DNA of 64,000 nt from JAFMJV01 sp963814315 (GCA_963814315.1 CAWFCG010000003.1:868001-932000); one strand, 5' to 3'; counted from the first letter of the stretch, positions 32,364 to 41,621 are shown. Translations and numbers: made by a program. The notes: generated by a model from the letters alone, not told the origin.

Positions 32364-33278
32364 ATGAACGTCGTCGAAGTCACCGAATTGACCAAGCATT
32401 ACGGCAGTCACGTGGCCGTCGATGGCGTGTCCTTCTCTGTCGAGGACGGCGAGATCTTCGGCATCCTCGGCCCGAACGGCGCCGGCAAGACCACGACCGT
32501 CGAGTCGATCGCCGGTCTGCGCCAACCCGACGGCGGGACGATCCGTGTCCTCGGGCTCGACCCGCAGCAGGATCGTGACCGGCTGCGGCCCCTCGTTGGC
32601 GTCCAGCTCCAGGAGAGCGAGCTGCCCGAGCGGATGACCGCGGCCGAGGCGGTCGAGTTGTTCGCGTCGTTCTATGCCGAACCGGAGGATGCGACGAGGC
32701 TGATCGACGACCTTGGCCTGACCGAGAAACGCGACACGCAGTACCGCAATCTGTCGGGAGGTCAGAAGCAGCGCCTCTCGATCGCACTTGCCCTCGTCGG
32801 CAAGCCGAAGCTCGCGATCCTCGATGAGCTGACGACGGGCCTCGACCCGCAGGCTCGCCGCGAGACGTGGCAGCTCATCGAGTCGATCCGCGAACGGGGC
32901 GTCACCGTGCTCCTCGTCACGCACTTCATGGAGGAAGCCGAGCGTCTCGCGGACCGCGTCGCAATCATCGTCGATGGCCGCATCGTCGCGATCGACACGC
33001 CCGCCGGGATCATCTCGCGCATCGACCCGGAGCAGACGCTCCGCTTCCGCCCGTCGGCGCCGATCGAAGATCGGCTGCTCACTGAACTGCCAGAGGTGAA
33101 CGACGTCAAGCGGGCGGGACCCGTGGTGGTCGTCACCGGTACCGGCAACCTCATCCATGCCGTCACCTTGGCCCTGGCCCAACACGAGGTCGTGGCCAAC
33201 GACCTCCGGGTCGAGCAGGCCAACCTGGACGATGCCTACCTCGCCCTGACGGCCCGCCCGGCACAGGAGCTGGCATGA
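32364..33278 (+). CDS. ABC exporter ATP-binding protein (DrrA/NatA type)
   Basis: A 304-residue ATPase. Walker A GPNGAGKTTT, Q-loop VQLQESELPERM, signature LSGGQKQRLSIALALVG, then LAILDELTTGLDP with Leu where almost all relatives have Pro (DEPTTGLDP). The H-loop THFMEEAERLADRV is intact. GGAGG precedes ATG 32364 by eight bases. The permease follows with a four-base overlap. Probable antibiotic or lipid exporter; cargo unknown. Confidence 0.9.
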   Translation: MNVVEVTELTKHYGSHVAVDGVSFSVEDGEIFGILGPNGAGKTTTVESIAGLRQPDGGTIRVLGLDPQQDRDRLRPLVGVQLQESELPERMTAAEAVELFASFYAEPEDATRLIDDLGLTEKRDTQYRNLSGGQKQRLSIALALVGKPKLAILDELTTGLDPQARRETWQLIESIRERGVTVLLVTHFMEEAERLADRVAIIVDGRIVAIDTPAGIISRIDPEQTLRFRPSAPIEDRLLTELPEVNDVKRAGPVVVVTGTGNLIHAVTLALAQHEVVANDLRVEQANLDDAYLALTARPAQELA

Positions 33279-34009
33279 ACCAGATGCGCGCCCTCATCGT
33301 CGCCGAGACGAGGCTCCTCCTGCGCGAACCCCTTAGCTGGATCCTGTCGATCTTCCTTCCCACCGCGATCCTGTTGGTCTTCGGCGTGATCCTGGCGCCC
33401 CACCGCCCGGATCCGGTGTTCGGGGGCCTGCGGTTCATCGACGTGTTCGCTCCGTCGCTGGTCGTGATCGCCACGGCGATCCTTGCGCTCCAGATCATGC
33501 CGGCCCGCCTGACGACCTATCGTGAGCGAGGCATCCTTCGCCGCTTTTCGACGACGCCGGTCCATCCGAGCCGGCTCTTGATCGCGCAGCTCGTCGTCTA
33601 CTCGGTGACGGCGACCCTCGGCGTGGTCCTGCTGATCGTCGTCGGCTACCTCACGTTCGACATCCGGATCCCGGCCAATCCGATCGGCTACGTGGCCACG
33701 TTCGGCATCGGGATGGCGGGCCTCCTGACGCTCGGGCTGCTGGTGGCCGCGGCTGCGCCGTCGACCAGCGTCGCCACGGCGATCGGGGTCCTGGCCTTCT
33801 TTGTCGTCGCGCTGCTGGGCGGCGTCTACTTTCCGCGGACGCTGCTACCCGAGCTGGTCATCCGGATCGGCGAGTTCACACCCCCAGGCGTCCAGGGATT
33901 GCAGGACGCATGGCAGGGTGCGACCCCGCAGCTCCTGCCGCTGGCCGTGCTGGCTGCTCTGACTCTGGTAGGCGTGGCGATCGCCAGCCGCACGTTCCGC
34001 TGGGAGTGA
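33275..34009 (+). CDS. ABC-2-type exporter permease (DrrB type)
   Basis: A 244-residue membrane protein with six hydrophobic segments; the segment TTYRERGILRRFSTTPVHPS is the conserved cytoplasmic loop of DrrB-like permeases, and GVYFPRTLLPELVIRIGEFT the typical loop before the last helix. It overlaps the ATPase stop by four bases and ends this two-gene operon. Confidence 0.88.
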   Translation: MNQMRALIVAETRLLLREPLSWILSIFLPTAILLVFGVILAPHRPDPVFGGLRFIDVFAPSLVVIATAILALQIMPARLTTYRERGILRRFSTTPVHPSRLLIAQLVVYSVTATLGVVLLIVVGYLTFDIRIPANPIGYVATFGIGMAGLLTLGLLVAAAAPSTSVATAIGVLAFFVVALLGGVYFPRTLLPELVIRIGEFTPPGVQGLQDAWQGATPQLLPLAVLAALTLVGVAIASRTFRWE

Positions 34010-34096
34010 CTCTCGGCATCGGCGCCGCCCACGGACCTGGGGTTAGCCAAGCAGAAAAGAGGAAGACACGATGGATGGTCTCGTGTCGCCGGATGT

Positions 34097-34323
34097 GTGC
34101 ACTCAGGCATCGGTTATCACACCCCGGCCTCGGTCCACTTCGGCACCGCTGCTCTCGTGCGGAGGAGCGCGCTCTCGTGCTCGATGCTGCCTACGCCGCC
34201 CATCCCGAGCGCTTCGTCAACAAGCCACCCACACCGCCGGCACTGTCTGGTCCGGCCTGGATCAACCAGCCCAAGGAGGTGGAGGACAGAGCATCACGTG
34301 ACCCCGTGTCTCATCGGACTTGA
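34097..34323 (+). pseudogene. IS3-type transposase C-terminal remnant
   Basis: The first frame encodes MHSGIGYHTPASVHFGTAAL and the second resumes with AEERALVLDAAYAAHPERFV and continues NKPPTPPALSGPAWINQPKE, stop at 34323. Together these are the familiar end of IS3-family OrfB transposases (N-H-x-x-H-S-G-I-G-x-x-T-P-x-x-V-H-F-G). The frame switch lies near 34160. No catalytic core, terminal repeats or intact gene remains, so this is a decayed insertion scar. Confidence 0.75.
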
Positions 34324-34368
34324 CAGGTTCCGTGCTCCTGGGACGTTCGAGTACTACGGTCGTCGCTC

Positions 34369-34870
34369 GTGGTCGGGCCGACCTGGGCCGATCCACTTCC
34401 CCAGGAACTCGCCTGCGGCGACACGACACTCCTGACACGCATCCCGCCAGGAGGCCACTTGCGGGAACGTTCCCGATGGGATGGCAGCGCGGATCGCAGG
34501 CTTGGACCGCCTCCGTCGGGAGCCGTCCAGATCACCGGACGCATCGGCTCGTACAAGAGCAGGCGCGGGCCAGCCGAGTCACTCGAGATCCCGCTGGACG
34601 CTTGGATCCTCGATGGGCGCGACGAATCCCTCCTCGAGCCCATGGAGGTCATCGAGACCGTATTGGCCGACGCGGACTTCCAGTCGCTGTTGGTCAGCTT
34701 CGATCCGGAAGACTCTAGCTGGGTGATCGCCTTTCATCCCCGAGTCTGGTGTCTGCGAGTTGGGAGCATTCGAATACGATGCCGACCGATTCCGCGTCGC
34801 TCAGGTCGACCCGCCTTCGGGAGAAGTCATTGACGTCATCGAACGATCACAGCGAACTCGAGGAGGCTAG
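34369..34870 (+). pseudogene. Frameshifted gene of unknown function
   Basis: From about 34549 one frame encodes a plausible protein with AESLEIPLDAWILDGRDESL, LEPMEVIETVLADADFQSLL and VSFDPEDSSWVIAFHP. The frame then breaks at the run CCCC at 34738-34741; shifting one base gives ESGVCELGAFEYDADRFRVA and QVDPPSGEVIDVIERSQRTR with stop TAG at 34868. So a one-base insertion in a homopolymer likely splits one gene. The true start is uncertain and the part before 34540 may be unrelated debris. No family recognised. Confidence 0.5.
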
Positions 34871-35226
34871 ACCAGACACCATTGGCCGAATAGCAGAAGT
34901 ACGCCGCATCGCCATCGCGCCAGCGTACGACACCCCCCGGGCGACGCGCTCGCACCACGGAGCTGATGGGTCCCCTGCTGATATGGTCGCCGACAGGCGG
35001 GACGAACCGTCATCGGGTGCGAGAATCGCTCATGGCACTGCCCAAACCAGGAAGCCAGCCAGCGTCGGGGACGGTGTCGCTCGCGCGCCCAGCCATATGG
35101 GGTGGAGTAGGATGTCGGGGAGTCGGACCTGCGGCTCAGAACGCGCCGACACCGCGCTCCGGCTGACAGCGCGTGATGCGTCACCCCGACGCGCGCCACC
35201 GACCGCTTACCGGAGGTATCGGTGCC
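34871..35226. other. Gene-free stretch upstream of the SIMPL gene
   Basis: No supportable gene in these 356 bases. TAGGAT at 35108-35113 could be a -10 element for the SIMPL-domain gene, giving a leader of about 105 bases, but no good -35 accompanies it. GGAGG at 35212-35216 is the ribosome site of that gene. Confidence 0.35.
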
Positions 35227-36036
35227 ATGCGTGGTCCCGACGTTTCACTGGACCGAGGAGGTCACACAAGGCCAGTGCACGTGTCAGCCATGGGGCTGCT
35301 TGCGGCGGTCCTGGTGGTGGCCTACCCAGGACCGGCCCTGGCTGATACGACCGGTTCGGGTTCGGTCCAGAGCCTCAGCCTGGACGGTACCGGGCAGGTC
35401 CTGACCATCGACGTAACCGGCAGCGTGTTGACGGTCGTCGGTACCGGAAGCGCATCCGTGGAACCGGACGTCGCAGACATCATCATCGGCGTGACCAAGA
35501 GGGCCGAAAGCGCCGAGCAGGCGTCCTCGGACGCCGCGGCGGCCATGGCTGCCGTGGTAGCGTCGCTGCTCGAGGCGGGCATCCCCGAGTCGGCCATCCG
35601 GACGAACCAGCTTGATCTCTATCCGGTGTACGACTATGACACCGAACCGGCTCCCATCGTGGGTTGGGAGATCAGCAACACGGTCAACGCGACGGTGTCT
35701 GATGTCGGCTCCGTCGGCGACATGGTGGACAAGGCCGTCACCGCAGGTGCCAACCGGATCGACGGGATCACCTTCCGGGTGGCCGACGCCACGGCTGTGG
35801 AGACGGAGGCCCGCTCGATCGCGGTGGCTGATGCCAAGGCCAGGGCCGAGCAGTTGGCCACCGAGGCAGGACTGCGACTCGGAGACATCATCAGCCTCTC
35901 CGAGGTCAGTCTCCAATCGCCGGACCCGTTCTTCGGGCAGGGTGATACGACCGGAGGCGCGGGGTTCGCGACCCCGGTCCTGCCCGGTAACGTGGAGCGG
36001 AGCGTGAACGTGTCGGTCGTCTACGCCGTCGAATAG
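35227..36036 (+). CDS. Exported SIMPL (DUF541) domain protein
   Basis: A 269-residue protein with a signal sequence (MGLLAAVLVVAYPGPALA, ending before residue 42 from ATG 35227). The mature part is a SIMPL/BP26-like domain: VVGTGSASVEPDVADIIIGV, then EQASSDAAAAMAAVVASLLE and IPESAIRTNQLDLYPVYDYD, with a closing VERSVNVSVVYAVE. Such proteins form ring or channel-like oligomers outside the membrane; function uncertain. GGAGG ten bases upstream chooses ATG 35227 over ATG 35173. Confidence 0.88.
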   Translation: MRGPDVSLDRGGHTRPVHVSAMGLLAAVLVVAYPGPALADTTGSGSVQSLSLDGTGQVLTIDVTGSVLTVVGTGSASVEPDVADIIIGVTKRAESAEQASSDAAAAMAAVVASLLEAGIPESAIRTNQLDLYPVYDYDTEPAPIVGWEISNTVNATVSDVGSVGDMVDKAVTAGANRIDGITFRVADATAVETEARSIAVADAKARAEQLATEAGLRLGDIISLSEVSLQSPDPFFGQGDTTGGAGFATPVLPGNVERSVNVSVVYAVE

Positions 36037-36439
36037 GCTGCTGGGCGACGTCGATCAACCTGCACGTTAGGCTCGCCCGAGCGTGCCCGCCGTGGACCAC
36101 GGTCACCGTGTCGATGTGCCATTCGGGGCAGGCCGTGCCACGCGGGGGCCGTCAGATGTCGGCCTCATCGCGGCTCGCGAGCATGTCGCAGGCGCGGCTG
36201 GTTGCGTATGACCTGAGTCACCACAAGGGAGGCCGATGGTCCCTCGGGGTGCCCCGCCTGCACCGCACAGAATATGGATGCTGCTCAGCGGACTCCCTAA
36301 CATCCAGTCGAGATATGCGATCGAGCCTGGTCGAGCGGTAAGCCCGAGGGACGGGGATCCCGGACCGACCGTGCGACTCGAGCCTGACTAAGCCCACCCT
36401 GCCTCCACGGTCACTGGCCCGGCCGGGAAGGAGAAGCAC
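36037..36439. other. 403-base stretch without a clear gene
   Basis: A plus-strand frame from GTG 36084 to TGA 36210 reads like a protein fragment (VPAVDHGHRVDVPFGAGRAT) but is short and has no ribosome site. No hairpin plus T-run terminator is apparent after the SIMPL gene. GGAAGGAG at 36427-36434 is the ribosome site of the small gene starting at 36440. Confidence 0.35.
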
Positions 36440-36586
36440 ATGACGACAAGCACGTGGGCGGAAGCGTCGGATACGCGCGTGACGACCATGGCTTCTGTCG
36501 GCGCATCGGACGCCCTCCGGCTCGCCGCCGAGGAAGTCCTGCACCTGCTCAGGGAAGCGATCGTGCCTGCCACGTTCGGTCACTGA
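36440..36586 (+). CDS. 48-residue small protein before the hydrolase
   Basis: A complete short gene, ATG 36440 to TGA 36584-36586, with a strong ribosome site GGAAGGAG six bases upstream. It encodes MTTSTWAEASDTRVTTMASV and then an amphipathic helix, SDALRLAAEEVLHLLREAIV. The hydrolase ATG follows five bases after its stop, so the two are likely translationally coupled. No family known; it could be a leader peptide or a real small protein. Confidence 0.5.
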   Translation: MTTSTWAEASDTRVTTMASVGASDALRLAAEEVLHLLREAIVPATFGH

Positions 36587-36591
36587 GGGAC

Positions 36592-37740
36592 ATGTCGCGC
36601 GGGTTTCGTCAGCGGGCGCGAGTGGGTGGCCGGCCACTCGCGATCGGCACGCTGGTCGGTGCGAGTGTGCTCGTGGCCGGTGTCCTTGGGACGCTTGCGG
36701 CGCTTGGCCCGGGGAAGCCGCGACCGTTCGTCGACGACCGCGGCCGACCCGTGCCCGAGAGCATCTCGGAGAAGGTGTTCGTGGAGATCAACGGCGCCCG
36801 GCAGGGGATGTTCATCAAGGGACGGGACCGGCACAATCCGGTCTTGCTCTTCCTGCACGGCGGCATCCCCATCGTGTTCCTCACCGAGGAGCGTCCGACC
36901 GGCCTCGAGGACCTGTTCACGGTCGCATGGTGGGAGCAGCGCGGGTCGGGGATGTCATTCGCTCCCAACATCGGGTCTGATGCCCTCACCGCCGAGCTGC
37001 TGATCGCAGACACGCTCGCGGTCACGGATCACCTGCGCACGCGATTCGGTCAGGACCGCGTCTACCTCATGGCACACTCGGGCGGTACGTACATCGGCAC
37101 GCAAGTGGTCGCCCGCGCTCCGGAGCGGTACCACGCCTACATCGGCGTCGGCCAGATGGTGGACCAGCTCGAGTCGGAGCGGCTCGCCCACGAGTTCATG
37201 CTTGCCCGCTTCGGTGCGCTGGGCGATCGGGCGATGGTGCGACGACTCGAAGCGGCACCGGTCACCTCCTCCGGAACGCCGCCCGGTTACCTGGCGCTGC
37301 GGGACGGTGCCATGCACCGGCTCGGCATCGGCACCACCCACGACATGCACTCGGTCGTGACCGGTCTCCTGCTCCCGTCGCTCACGTTCCCCGAGTACAC
37401 GCTACGCGAGAAGATCGATCTGTGGCGGGCCAAGCGCCGCGCTGGAGTGAGCCTCCTCTGGCGCGAGATGCTCGCCACCGACCTCTCGACCGTCGTGCCC
37501 TCGCTCCCCGTCCCTGCCTACTTCTTCCATGGGCGCCAGGACTACACGTGCTCGTACGAACTCGCGTCGCGGTACGTCTCGGCGCTCGAGGCACCGGTGA
37601 AAGCCTTCTACACGTTCGAGCAGTCGGCCCACAGCCCTGTGCTCGAGGAGCCGGCGCGCAGCGTGGACATCCTCAGACAGGACGTGCTCCGGGGAAGGGC
37701 CGATCTCGGAGATGCCATGGAGCCGTCACGCTCGGGTTGA
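36592..37740 (+). CDS. Membrane-anchored alpha/beta hydrolase (proline iminopeptidase-like)
   Basis: A 382-residue enzyme. Residues 18-42 (LAIGTLVGASVLVAGVLGTL) anchor it in the membrane. The alpha/beta fold has the oxyanion motif LFLHGGIPIVF, WWEQRGSGMSF, the nucleophile elbow YLMAHSGGTYIG (Ala-His-Ser-Gly-Gly rather than Gly-x-Ser-x-Gly), Asp in FFHGRQDYTC and His in EQSAHSPVLEEP. This resembles peptidase S33-type hydrolases that cleave N-terminal Pro or small esters. It follows the 48-residue gene. Substrate unknown. Confidence 0.85.
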   Translation: MSRGFRQRARVGGRPLAIGTLVGASVLVAGVLGTLAALGPGKPRPFVDDRGRPVPESISEKVFVEINGARQGMFIKGRDRHNPVLLFLHGGIPIVFLTEERPTGLEDLFTVAWWEQRGSGMSFAPNIGSDALTAELLIADTLAVTDHLRTRFGQDRVYLMAHSGGTYIGTQVVARAPERYHAYIGVGQMVDQLESERLAHEFMLARFGALGDRAMVRRLEAAPVTSSGTPPGYLALRDGAMHRLGIGTTHDMHSVVTGLLLPSLTFPEYTLREKIDLWRAKRRAGVSLLWREMLATDLSTVVPSLPVPAYFFHGRQDYTCSYELASRYVSALEAPVKAFYTFEQSAHSPVLEEPARSVDILRQDVLRGRADLGDAMEPSRSG

Positions 37741-37812
37741 TCCGCAATTCCCCAGGCGGTTACGACGCCGCGGCCCCACGGGTGCCCGTCGCCACTGCCG
37801 CGCCCGTGCACC

Positions 37813-38829
37813 TCACGAGGGCGGACGTACCGCCTCCGAAAGTGGATCGATCTCGCCCATCTCGTGAGCCCGAGCACAGCGAACGCTGGCGGCTTCGTCG
37901 ACTCCGGTGAGTTCCTGCCGCGTCGAGCACGGTCCTGCGACAGCGTAGGCGCAACGCGGTCCATAGCGACAACCGATCATCGGGTCGATGGCGCCGGCCG
38001 ATCCACTCGGCAACAGCGGCACTCGGAAGGGCACACCGAGCTCAGGCACCGACCGACGCAACGCCGCGGTATAGGGGTGCCGCGGACGCACCAGCAAGCG
38101 CGCCGTGGGACCGCTCTCGACGACCTCGCCGCGGTACAGCACGACGGTCGTGGGGCACAACCGCGAGACGACACCCAGGTCGTGGCTGATCAGCAGCGCG
38201 CCCAAGCCACGCTCGACACGCAGCCGCTCGATGAGGTCCAGGATCCGCACCGCCACGGTGGCATCGAGGCCGCTGGTGGGTTCGTCGAGCAGCAGGATGC
38301 GCGGACCCACCGCCAGCGCCCGAGCGATGATCGCTCGTTGCCGCTGTCCGCCCGAAACCTCGTGTGGATGGCGGATGGCGGCAGTCGCTGGCAGGCCGAC
38401 CTCATCGAGCAATCGTCTGACCACGGCCGCCTGGTCCTCGCCTGAACGGAGACCCTTGCGACCCCCGGCGCGCCAGCCTTCGGCGATGGCCGAACCGATG
38501 GTCTGACGTGGGTCGAGGGCGCCGTCGACATCCTGGGGAATGAGCTGTACGGCCGTCCGAAAGGCACGCAGATCGGCACCGCGCATGGACGCGATCGGCC
38601 GACCGGCCCACGTGACCACTCCCCGTGTCGGCCGCACCAAGCCGAGCAATGTCCGGATGGCGGTGGTCTTCCCGGAGCCGCTCTCGCCGACCAGTGCCAA
38701 CGAGAGACCTGGCTCGAGCTCGAGTCGGTCGATGGCAAAGGCCGGGTGCGTCTTGGGGTCGCTGCCGTGGTAGCGCACCTCCAAGTCGATCGCCACGAAG
38801 CGCGCGTCGAACGGCTCGGTCGTCGTCAT
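37813..38829 (-). CDS. Oligopeptide-type ABC transporter ATPase (OppF/DppF-like)
   Basis: A 338-residue ATPase. Walker A GESGSGKTT, Q-loop LIPQDVDGALDPRQT, signature VSGGQRQRAIIARALA and Walker B ILLLDEPTSGLD are intact. The C-terminal oligo-HPY region has GCRYGPRCAYAVAGPC, a four-Cys arrangement like that which binds an iron-sulfur cluster in some OppD proteins. It is the last gene of the DUF917-hyuA-opp operon and starts ten bases after the OppD-like gene ends. Confidence 0.9.
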   Translation of the reverse strand: MTTTEPFDARFVAIDLEVRYHGSDPKTHPAFAIDRLELEPGLSLALVGESGSGKTTAIRTLLGLVRPTRGVVTWAGRPIASMRGADLRAFRTAVQLIPQDVDGALDPRQTIGSAIAEGWRAGGRKGLRSGEDQAAVVRRLLDEVGLPATAAIRHPHEVSGGQRQRAIIARALAVGPRILLLDEPTSGLDATVAVRILDLIERLRVERGLGALLISHDLGVVSRLCPTTVVLYRGEVVESGPTARLLVRPRHPYTAALRRSVPELGVPFRVPLLPSGSAGAIDPMIGCRYGPRCAYAVAGPCSTRQELTGVDEAASVRCARAHEMGEIDPLSEAVRPPS

Positions 38830-38839
38830 GGCGTACTCG

Positions 38840-39649
38840 TCATGCGGTCGTCCGTGACGCCGGCGCTGCGTCCGACCGCGGCAGCACTGGCTTGGCGGCT
38901 ACCAGGGCCTGGGTCACTGGGTCGGAGGGATGCTCCAGGATTTCCGGGCCACCGTGCTCCACGATGCGGCCGCCTTCGATGATGTTGATGCGGTGCGCCA
39001 AGCCTGCCACCAGAGCCAGATCATGCGATACGAGCAGAAACGCGGTGCCCTCGCTCGCACGCAGTTCACGGAACAGCTCGGCCACCTCAGCCTGGACGGT
39101 CACATCGAGCGCGCTGGTGGCCTCATCGGCGAGGACGAGCTCCGCCCGCAGCGCGACCGCAAGCGCGATCGAGACCCGCTGCGCCTCGCCGCCGGAAAGC
39201 TGGTGCGGGTAGCGATGCAGGAGCGCCGGGTCCAATCGCACCGCATCGAGTGCATGCGCCAATCGAGCCTCGCGCTCCGCCTTTGGCAGGTCATGCAGCG
39301 ATAGGGCCCGGTCGATCCATTCGTCAGCTCGCAGGGTCGGCGTCAATGCAGCACGAGCAGCTTGGAGAACCACCGCGATACGCGAACCACGGACCCCATG
39401 CATGGTCCGGCGGGACGCACCCACGATCTCGATGCCATCGAAGCGGATGCTGCCAGCCACTCGGGCAGACGCCGGCAGCAGGCCGAGGATGGCCGCCTGC
39501 AGCAGGCTCTTGCCAGCGCCACTCTCGCCCACGAGGCCCACGATCTCCGCGCGGCCGGTCTCGAGCTCGTCGATATCGAGCAACGTGACCCCACCGATCT
39601 CGACGGTGAGTCCTCGGACGCAGAGAAGCGGGGCCCTCGGCTCGTTCAT
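38840..39649 (-). CDS. Oligopeptide-type ABC transporter ATPase (OppD/DppD-like)
   Basis: A 269-residue ATPase. Walker A GESGAGKSL, the segment MHGVRGSRIAVVLQAARAAL (Q-loop VLQ), signature LSGGEAQRVSIALAVAL and Walker B LVLADEATSALD. The ATG at 39649 overlaps the permease stop by four bases. It is shorter than typical OppD (about 330) because the C-terminal oligo-HPY region is absent, which is seen in some dipeptide and nickel systems. Confidence 0.9.
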   Translation of the reverse strand: MNEPRAPLLCVRGLTVEIGGVTLLDIDELETGRAEIVGLVGESGAGKSLLQAAILGLLPASARVAGSIRFDGIEIVGASRRTMHGVRGSRIAVVLQAARAALTPTLRADEWIDRALSLHDLPKAEREARLAHALDAVRLDPALLHRYPHQLSGGEAQRVSIALAVALRAELVLADEATSALDVTVQAEVAELFRELRASEGTAFLLVSHDLALVAGLAHRINIIEGGRIVEHGGPEILEHPSDPVTQALVAAKPVLPRSDAAPASRTTA

Positions 39650-40542
39650 CGTCGCGTAGCCCCCTTGGGGTCGAGCCGCTCGCGCAGGCCCTCGCCGAGC
39701 AAGGTGAAGGCCAGGGCGGCCAGCATGATGGCGGCGCCAGGCACGATGGCCACCCACGGGTGTGTCTGGAACAGCGATCGACCCTGCTCCACCATCAGGC
39801 CCCATTCGGGGACAGGGTCGCGAGCGCCAAGGCCCAGGAAGCTCAGACCGGCCAGCGTCAGGATGACGCCACCGAGGTCAAGCGAGGCCTGCACGACCAC
39901 CGGGCCGGCGGCGTTGGGCAGGATATGCCGAGTCGCCAGGCGCACCTGGCCCAAGCCCAGCAGCCGACCTGACTCGATGAAGGCGCGGCCGCGGATCGCC
40001 GCAGCCTCGCCGCGCATCAGGCGTGCGTACCAGGGCCACCAGGCGACCACGATGGCGATGGCGGCGTGCTCCAGCGATGGCCCCAAAGCCGCTCCGATGG
40101 CCAACGCCAGCAACAGCGACGGGAAGGCCAGGAAGATGTCCACGACTCGCATGAGGATCTCGTCGACCCAACCGCCGACGGCGCCGCTGAACAGGCCGAT
40201 GGGCACCCCGATGGCGAGCGACGCCGCGATGACCAAGAGCGATGTGCCGACCGATGACCACGTCCCGAAGAGCACCCGTGAGAGCACGTCACGGCCGACC
40301 AGATCGGTACCCAGCGGATGCTCGCCACCAGGTGGCTGCAACGTGGCCAGCAGGTTGGTGGCGGTTCCGGCATCGTTAGGGAACGGCGCGAGCCAGGGCG
40401 CCAGCAGCGCCGCCGCCAGCAGCGACCCGATGATCAGCAGGCTGACGATCAGTCCCGGATGCACGCGTACGTAGCGACCGGCCGTGCGCAGCGAAGAAGT
40501 CCAGTCCCGTCTCGCTCGCGTGGCGTCGTCGGCTGCGGTCAT
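39646..40542 (-). CDS. Oligopeptide-type ABC permease (OppC/DppC-like)
   Basis: A 298-residue membrane protein with N-terminal OppC_N region (VHPGLIVSLLIIGSLLAAAL) and BPD_transp_1 core. GTDLVGRDVLSRVLFGTWSS and the EAA-like loop SGRLLGLGQVRLATRHILPN are typical of DppC/NikC. It overlaps both neighbours by four bases. Membrane half-channel of the peptide-type importer. Confidence 0.92.
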   Translation of the reverse strand: MTAADDATRARRDWTSSLRTAGRYVRVHPGLIVSLLIIGSLLAAALLAPWLAPFPNDAGTATNLLATLQPPGGEHPLGTDLVGRDVLSRVLFGTWSSVGTSLLVIAASLAIGVPIGLFSGAVGGWVDEILMRVVDIFLAFPSLLLALAIGAALGPSLEHAAIAIVVAWWPWYARLMRGEAAAIRGRAFIESGRLLGLGQVRLATRHILPNAAGPVVVQASLDLGGVILTLAGLSFLGLGARDPVPEWGLMVEQGRSLFQTHPWVAIVPGAAIMLAALAFTLLGEGLRERLDPKGATRR

Positions 40543-41555
40543 CGGAGCCTCGGGTCCACCACGGGCCGCAGCAGGTCCACGACGAGATTTGCGGCGAGGT
40601 ACGCCAGCGCCACGACCACGGTCGCCCCGGCGATCGAGGGGGCGTCTAGGGCGCTGATGGAGTCCGCCACGTACGAACCCAGGCCGGGCCAGTCGAACAG
40701 GTTCTCGACGAGGAACGTGTTGCCCAGCGCATACCCGAAGACGAGCGCCAGTGCCGCCAGCACGGGGCCCAATGACGGGCGCAGGGCGAAGCGCAGCAGG
40801 ATGGTCCGCTCCGCGTAGCCGATGGCACGCGCCATGCGGATGTGCTCGTCGCCCAGCGTCTCGATGAGGCTGGCCCGGGAGAGCCGCCCGATGAGACCCG
40901 TCGGATAGGCCGCCACCACCAGCGCGGGCAGGATCACATGGGAGATCGAGGAGATCAACAGGGGGCCATTGAGGGACAACAGCGCGTCGACCATGATGAG
41001 GCCGGTGGTCGACCCCTCACCCACGGCATCGCGGAACTCACGGTCGTAGCGCCCCGCCACCGGCAACAGGTCCAGCTCGGTCGCGACCGTCAGTTGCAGC
41101 AGCAGTCCCAGCCAGAAGATGGGCGCAGAGACGAGGATGGCGGTGATGGCACTGGCGAGCCAGTCGGGCCAGCGGCCTTTCCAGCGGGCGCCCGCCATGC
41201 CCAGCAGCAGCCCGCCCACCACCGCGACGAGCATGGCCACGATGACCAGCTCCAGCGATGCCACCAGCCGACCCAGGACATCGTCAAGCACCGGCTGGCG
41301 TGTATGGATCGATACGCCCCAGTCGCCTTGCACCAGCCCCGCGAGATAGCGCACGACCTGCTCGGGCAAGGGCAGATCGAGGCCCAGCTGCTCGCGCACC
41401 AGGGCCAGCTGTTCACGTGAGGCGCGGGGTCCAGCCCAGGTCGAGGCGGCGTCGCCGGGCAGGAGCCGGGTGATGCCGAACGCGACCAGTCCGACCCCGA
41501 TGGCCACCAGCAACGTCTGCGGCAGCCGCCGCAACAGGAGTCGACGCATGGTCAT
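40539..41555 (-). CDS. Oligopeptide-type ABC permease (OppB/DppB-like)
   Basis: A 338-residue membrane protein, first membrane gene after the SBP. The opening RRLPQTLLVAIGVGLVAFGI, the LVREQLGLDLPLPEQVVRYL segment and the EAA-like loop EHIRMARAIGYAERTILLRF are DppB/NikB hallmarks. About six helices. The start lies 66 bases after the SBP stop, a gap filled by a GC-rich hairpin. Confidence 0.92.
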   Translation of the reverse strand: MTMRRLLLRRLPQTLLVAIGVGLVAFGITRLLPGDAASTWAGPRASREQLALVREQLGLDLPLPEQVVRYLAGLVQGDWGVSIHTRQPVLDDVLGRLVASLELVIVAMLVAVVGGLLLGMAGARWKGRWPDWLASAITAILVSAPIFWLGLLLQLTVATELDLLPVAGRYDREFRDAVGEGSTTGLIMVDALLSLNGPLLISSISHVILPALVVAAYPTGLIGRLSRASLIETLGDEHIRMARAIGYAERTILLRFALRPSLGPVLAALALVFGYALGNTFLVENLFDWPGLGSYVADSISALDAPSIAGATVVVALAYLAANLVVDLLRPVVDPRLR

Positions 41556-41578
41556 GGGACGGAAGGTCGGGGGCGAAC

Positions 41579-41609
41579 CCGCAGACGCGGCACGTGGTCG
41601 CGCCTGCGG
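41579..41609 (-). promoter_or_regulatory. Intercistronic hairpin between SBP and OppB genes
   Basis: On the RNA (minus strand) CCGCAGGCGCG (41599-41609) pairs with CGCGTCTGCGG (41579-41589) through 11 base pairs including one G-U, with a nine-base loop. There is no T-run, so it is more likely a message-stabilising or attenuating structure than a strong terminator. Confidence 0.7.
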
Positions 41610-41621
41610 ACGAACGGTCTT

